The notes beneath the pieces were generated by a model, which had not been told where the DNA came from, searched no databases, and worked only from the letters and a program-made list of their open reading frames with translations. From Steinernema hermaphroditum (Eukaryota > Nematoda > Chromadorea > Rhabditida > Steinernematidae), in NCBI GenBank assembly GCA_030435675.1, contig CM059625.1:2852001-2916000 (forward strand): a DNA stretch of 64,000 nt, read 5' to 3'. The position numbers were made by a program, and so were the translations under genes. Positions 60,814-64,000 of the stretch are shown here, in pieces (position 1 is the stretch's first letter; each line of letters starts with the position of its first letter).

Positions 60814-61812
60814 CGTTTCCGCGGAATGTCAATGATGACTAATTGTTGCCATTATCTGATAAGATGGATGCGTTGTTTGCGAACGCAACAAAGCGATCAT
60901 TAATCAGTGAACGGCTTCATGAGGTAGTTGCAAGGTCACGCCACACATCAACACGAAAAAGCGCGCTTTTTCGTTGAGAGAGTAACTAGGAGAGACGGCA
61001 GATGACGCAGCGTTCGGCAACGGCGGCTATCGTATGCCGAAAAGACAAAGAAATGGGCGAAAGCAACATGTTTCCGGCTACCGTACCTATCCAACGGTCA
61101 CCCTTCTTTCTTATCATAAAAATTATTGAATAGTTTCAGAAGGTCTCTCGTCTTGCAAGAACGTATAGAGATAGTTTGCTTCGCGGGGCAAAAATGGTAA
61201 TCTTAAGCTAGGAGAGCTGATCACCGCTATTTTGATAGGGTCAAAGTATAGATCAGACATGGACTATCTTTGTCATTTCGTCACATTGCACAGATTATAC
61301 GATGACCTTAAAATGCGGAGTGATCTCGCAACAGAAGGTGGAAACTAAGCTAACAGGCAAAGCGAACGTTTAACGTCAAGCACTGCTGACGTCATAAACT
61401 ATAAAGGTTGTATTATTTGTGAAGCCTATTTAATGATCAGCTTTTCAGTCTTTTGCTTTAAGAACATCTGTGTTTCGGTTTCGGTATCCATGACTTATGC
61501 GACAATCCCATATACAGTTTTTCACGATTTGAGAAACTGAAAGCTGGTTGATTGGAAGCTCATACGCAAACTCATGAAAGGCACGCTTAGTTCCTGGCAG
61601 TTCGTTATCGAACTTTAAAGAACTTTAAAATACCAAATACTCGGTGGTGTTGTTTCTGTTAAGCATCGGTAACCGATTATACTAGTAAAAATTATCACTA
61701 AAACTTTTATTTCAGCTAAAAAGTGAGCAATATTTACAAACGACGAGTGAATGTGTTTTTGACATCGGTTGGTAAGGAACACACGGGACAAGGTGAATAG
61801 ATCAATAGATTG
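60814..61812. other. No supported gene (about 1 kb)
   Basis: AT-rich DNA between convergent genes. A minus-strand AATAAA (61708-61713 region) could serve the secreted cysteine-rich gene. Confidence 0.4.
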
Positions 61813-62298
61813 CTATTTGCAACAGCGAGTGACCACCGAGGAATGTATTACTTCCCGGATACCGGAGGGCATGCAATCGCAGGTACAGTCTTTGGCGAGC
61901 TCTTCGTCGTCGAAGCACTCGTTGAATTTCAGACACGAGTCAGGCCGACATTCGCCGTGGAAGAATCCCATGCAGCCACCGGGGCACTCAAAGAGATGGT
62001 GGTCAGTGCAAATGACGTTGAAACTGCAGTTTCGAGAAGCATCTAGAACGTCCATGTTAGATTCACATAAAAAGTGGACAATTGACTTACGTGACATGAT
62101 GATCGGAGCTTTGGTTGGTCGATTCTGACCCTTCCGACGACCGATAAACTCATAGTCAATTGCTACTTCAGGACCATCTCTGCTCAAAGGGATCAGCTTC
62201 TCTTTCTCCTTGTCCGCGTTTCTTATCGTTCCACTTAGGGCAAGGCTGACGGTCATGAGAGTGACGATGACAGCGACAAGATATGCTACTCGAGACAT
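61813..62298 (-). CDS. Secreted cysteine-rich protein (145 aa, 12 cysteines)
   Basis: Minus-strand exons 62298-62091 and 62042-61813 (phase 1). The intron is 48 bases, can be read through in frame, and has good GTAAGT and TTCTAG ends. The signal peptide is MSRVAYLVAVIVTLMTVSLA. A basic, Lys/Glu-rich pro-region follows with dibasic GRRKGQNR, then a 12-cysteine domain: NCSFNVICTDHHLFECPGGC, HGECRPDSCLKFNEC, DCTCDCMPSG and the C-terminal RCCK. The even cysteine count suggests six disulfides. I do not recognise the spacing as a named family; a protease-inhibitor-like or matrix role are possibilities only. A TTTAAAA box near 62360 lies about 60 bases before the start. Confidence 0.7.
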   Translation of the reverse strand: MSRVAYLVAVIVTLMTVSLALSGTIRNADKEKEKLIPLSRDGPEVAIDYEFIGRRKGQNRPTKAPIIMSRKSIVHFLCESNMDVLDASRNCSFNVICTDHHLFECPGGCMGFFHGECRPDSCLKFNECFDDEELAKDCTCDCMPSGIREVIHSSVVTRCCK

Positions 62299-64000
62299 TC
62301 CAACTCGGATCGTATGCCTGGAATTAAAACGTCACCTCCAGACCGAACGCGGCGAAGCTTTTAAAAACAAATAGAACCGTTGATGTATTCAAATGAGGGT
62401 GGAGGGCCAGTGAGGCACGCCTGTGCGGCGGCGGGCGCAAAACAGCACAAAGCACATAAAAAAGAGGGCACGCCTGCAAGATGAGGGGGGAGGATCGAGG
62501 GGGAGGGCTTCAACAGAGATATGCACCCAGAGGGGGCAGGAACCGTTGTTTTTATTTCCTCTGCATCATTATGGTCAAGAAATAAAGATCCAAAACACAA
62601 GCTACGTGCAAGTTACGCGCTAAGATGTGACGCTGTGGTGAGCTCGACAGAGGTCACGATGGAAGGAGAACTTAGAATGTATTATATGAACGATGTTTGA
62701 GGACACAAGGCATCGAACAGGTGACACCGTTCGGGCTTGATCACCATGCACTTCGTTCTTTGGCTGACCTTTCCTGTGAACGCTTAATCAATCAGCTTTG
62801 AAAAATCGTTGGACGATGTAACGGGCACAAGCTTGACGATAAGGAACAAAGAACGCTGGTTATGTAATCAGTAACAAGTGAACCACTAACAGAGATCACT
62901 AACTGATAGCAATAATGTCCGATTAGACTGTATTATGCATGTACATGCAGGCTAGGCCCTTTTGTAGCAGGGACGAACTAAAATTAGACCTTCGATATGC
63001 GAGAAGTACGTATATTTATGTATTTTTGTTCAATGGAACGAGGAACCACTTCGTGCGCCCAGATATAGCGACGTTTTTGTCTAACTTCTCAACAAGCAAC
63101 TTTCGTGATGAACATAAGAGGTACTCACTTTTGGATAGTGGACATAATCACCGAACTCATCAGATAGGAAGGAAACCCACGGAACGCATAAAAAGTGGAT
63201 TGTGAGGTAACAAACTTAGTACAGCCGCACCTATGACCTTAGTATCATAGAGGTCCAAGTTCAAAACATAGAAGAGACGGGTGGGTCTTGAGAGATGTGT
63301 TCTTCAGATTGTCCATGGCGAAAAACTAGAACACAACGATGGCAACAAGGAAAACTGTTTGAGGTCATAATCTTGCACTCATCGCGAATGACCAACGATC
63401 ATCACGGCTCGCGAACTGCTCGTCGGCGCTGTCATAAATCACCTATTTCTGCTAAGTTATGCAGCACCGTTATGCATAGTACAACCGCTTGTCCTATCAC
63501 AGAGTCAAAGTTACCACACAAAAACTTCATTGGACGTTCAGCGAAGGGGTGAGGCAAAAAGTTGTGCAGAAAGCGGCCCACTGCAGCAAACAGGGTGATA
63601 ATTTACGCAACTGAACGCTTTTTACAAAATGGAGCATGCATAAAAACATTCAAAAAAGTGCACTTTAGTACTAATGGATGGCGGCTGGATGTGAGCCAAG
63701 GGATCGCGAAATCTGCGAGTTGCCGAAGAAATGAATTTGTTGACTGCGAAAGTGCAAGACTCGTACATCTTCTGGAACTACGGTCGAGGCACAAATTTCG
63801 AAAATTTCAAAAATGATTTGCTATGAAGTTGGCAACGTGCCAGCATGATAGCAAATGCATTTATCGCGCGAGGGGTGGTTCAGCATTGTAGACCTATAAA
63901 TAGCTAGTAAATATAGTAAATATGCGGGTGATATCTGATCAGATTAGACACATATTGCACAGTGTACATAAAGTCATTTACAAGGAGACATGCCAAGCTG
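62299..64000. other. No supported gene (about 1.7 kb)
   Basis: The flank begins with the promoter of the cysteine-rich gene. 62395-62530 is strikingly purine/G-rich on the plus strand (GGTGGAGGG, GAGGGGGGAGGAT, GAGGGGGAGGG). The rest to the window edge has only short unrecognised frames. Confidence 0.4.

Overview
This is eukaryotic DNA, almost certainly nematode. The grounds are: multi-exon genes with mostly short introns (about 40-50 bases) ending in TTTNAG-type acceptors; acceptor-like sites 4-24 bases upstream of several start codons, as expected for spliced-leader trans-splicing; an Argonaute whose PIWI motifs resemble the nematode-expanded (WAGO-type) clade; a secreted C6/DUF281-like protein; and a small saposin-like protein. 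I cannot name the species. Protein-coding loci were assembled by hand from reading frames plus GT/AG sites, with phase bookkeeping across each junction.

Layout. 1-2900: four degenerate tandem units of roughly 0.6-0.8 kb. 3320-3597: a 157-base tandem duplication. 4466-4716: possible small secreted peptide gene. 11045-14439 (+): Argonaute with one in-frame TAA, followed directly by a 523-bp non-autonomous hAT element whose 8-bp target duplication contains the Argonaute stop codon. 15-26 kb: no gene I can support. 26525-28323 and 31216-33595 (+): tandem MFSD8/CLN7-like transporters. 34470-43746 (-): three predicted proteins I do not recognise; A and B look like divergent paralogues, C has two Myb/SANT-like modules. 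45132-45777 (+): cysteamine/cysteine dioxygenase. 47216-49152 (+): secreted glycine-rich protein, with an orphan heat-shock element and TATA box in its first intron. 50067-50728 (+): secreted C6-like protein. 51738-52209 (-): saposin-like protein with TATA and GATA sites. 53174-55284 (-) and 56387-58592 (+): divergent pair of WDR5 paralogues. 59921-60802 (+): intronless protein kinase. 61813-62298 (-): secreted 12-cysteine protein.

Functional themes: small-RNA silencing (Argonaute), chromatin (WDR5 pair; possibly C), lysosomal transport (MFSD8-like pair), thiol/oxygen metabolism (dioxygenase), and several small secreted proteins. There is no operon-like logic. The strongest recurring signal is local duplication: the transporter pair, the WDR5 pair, the A/B family, a duplicated exon pair inside B, and a decayed exon copy in a transporter intron.

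The most interesting items are the unrecognised A/B family with its frame-inconsistent internal duplication, the interrupted Argonaute with the hAT insertion on its stop codon, and the orphan heat-shock-type promoter.
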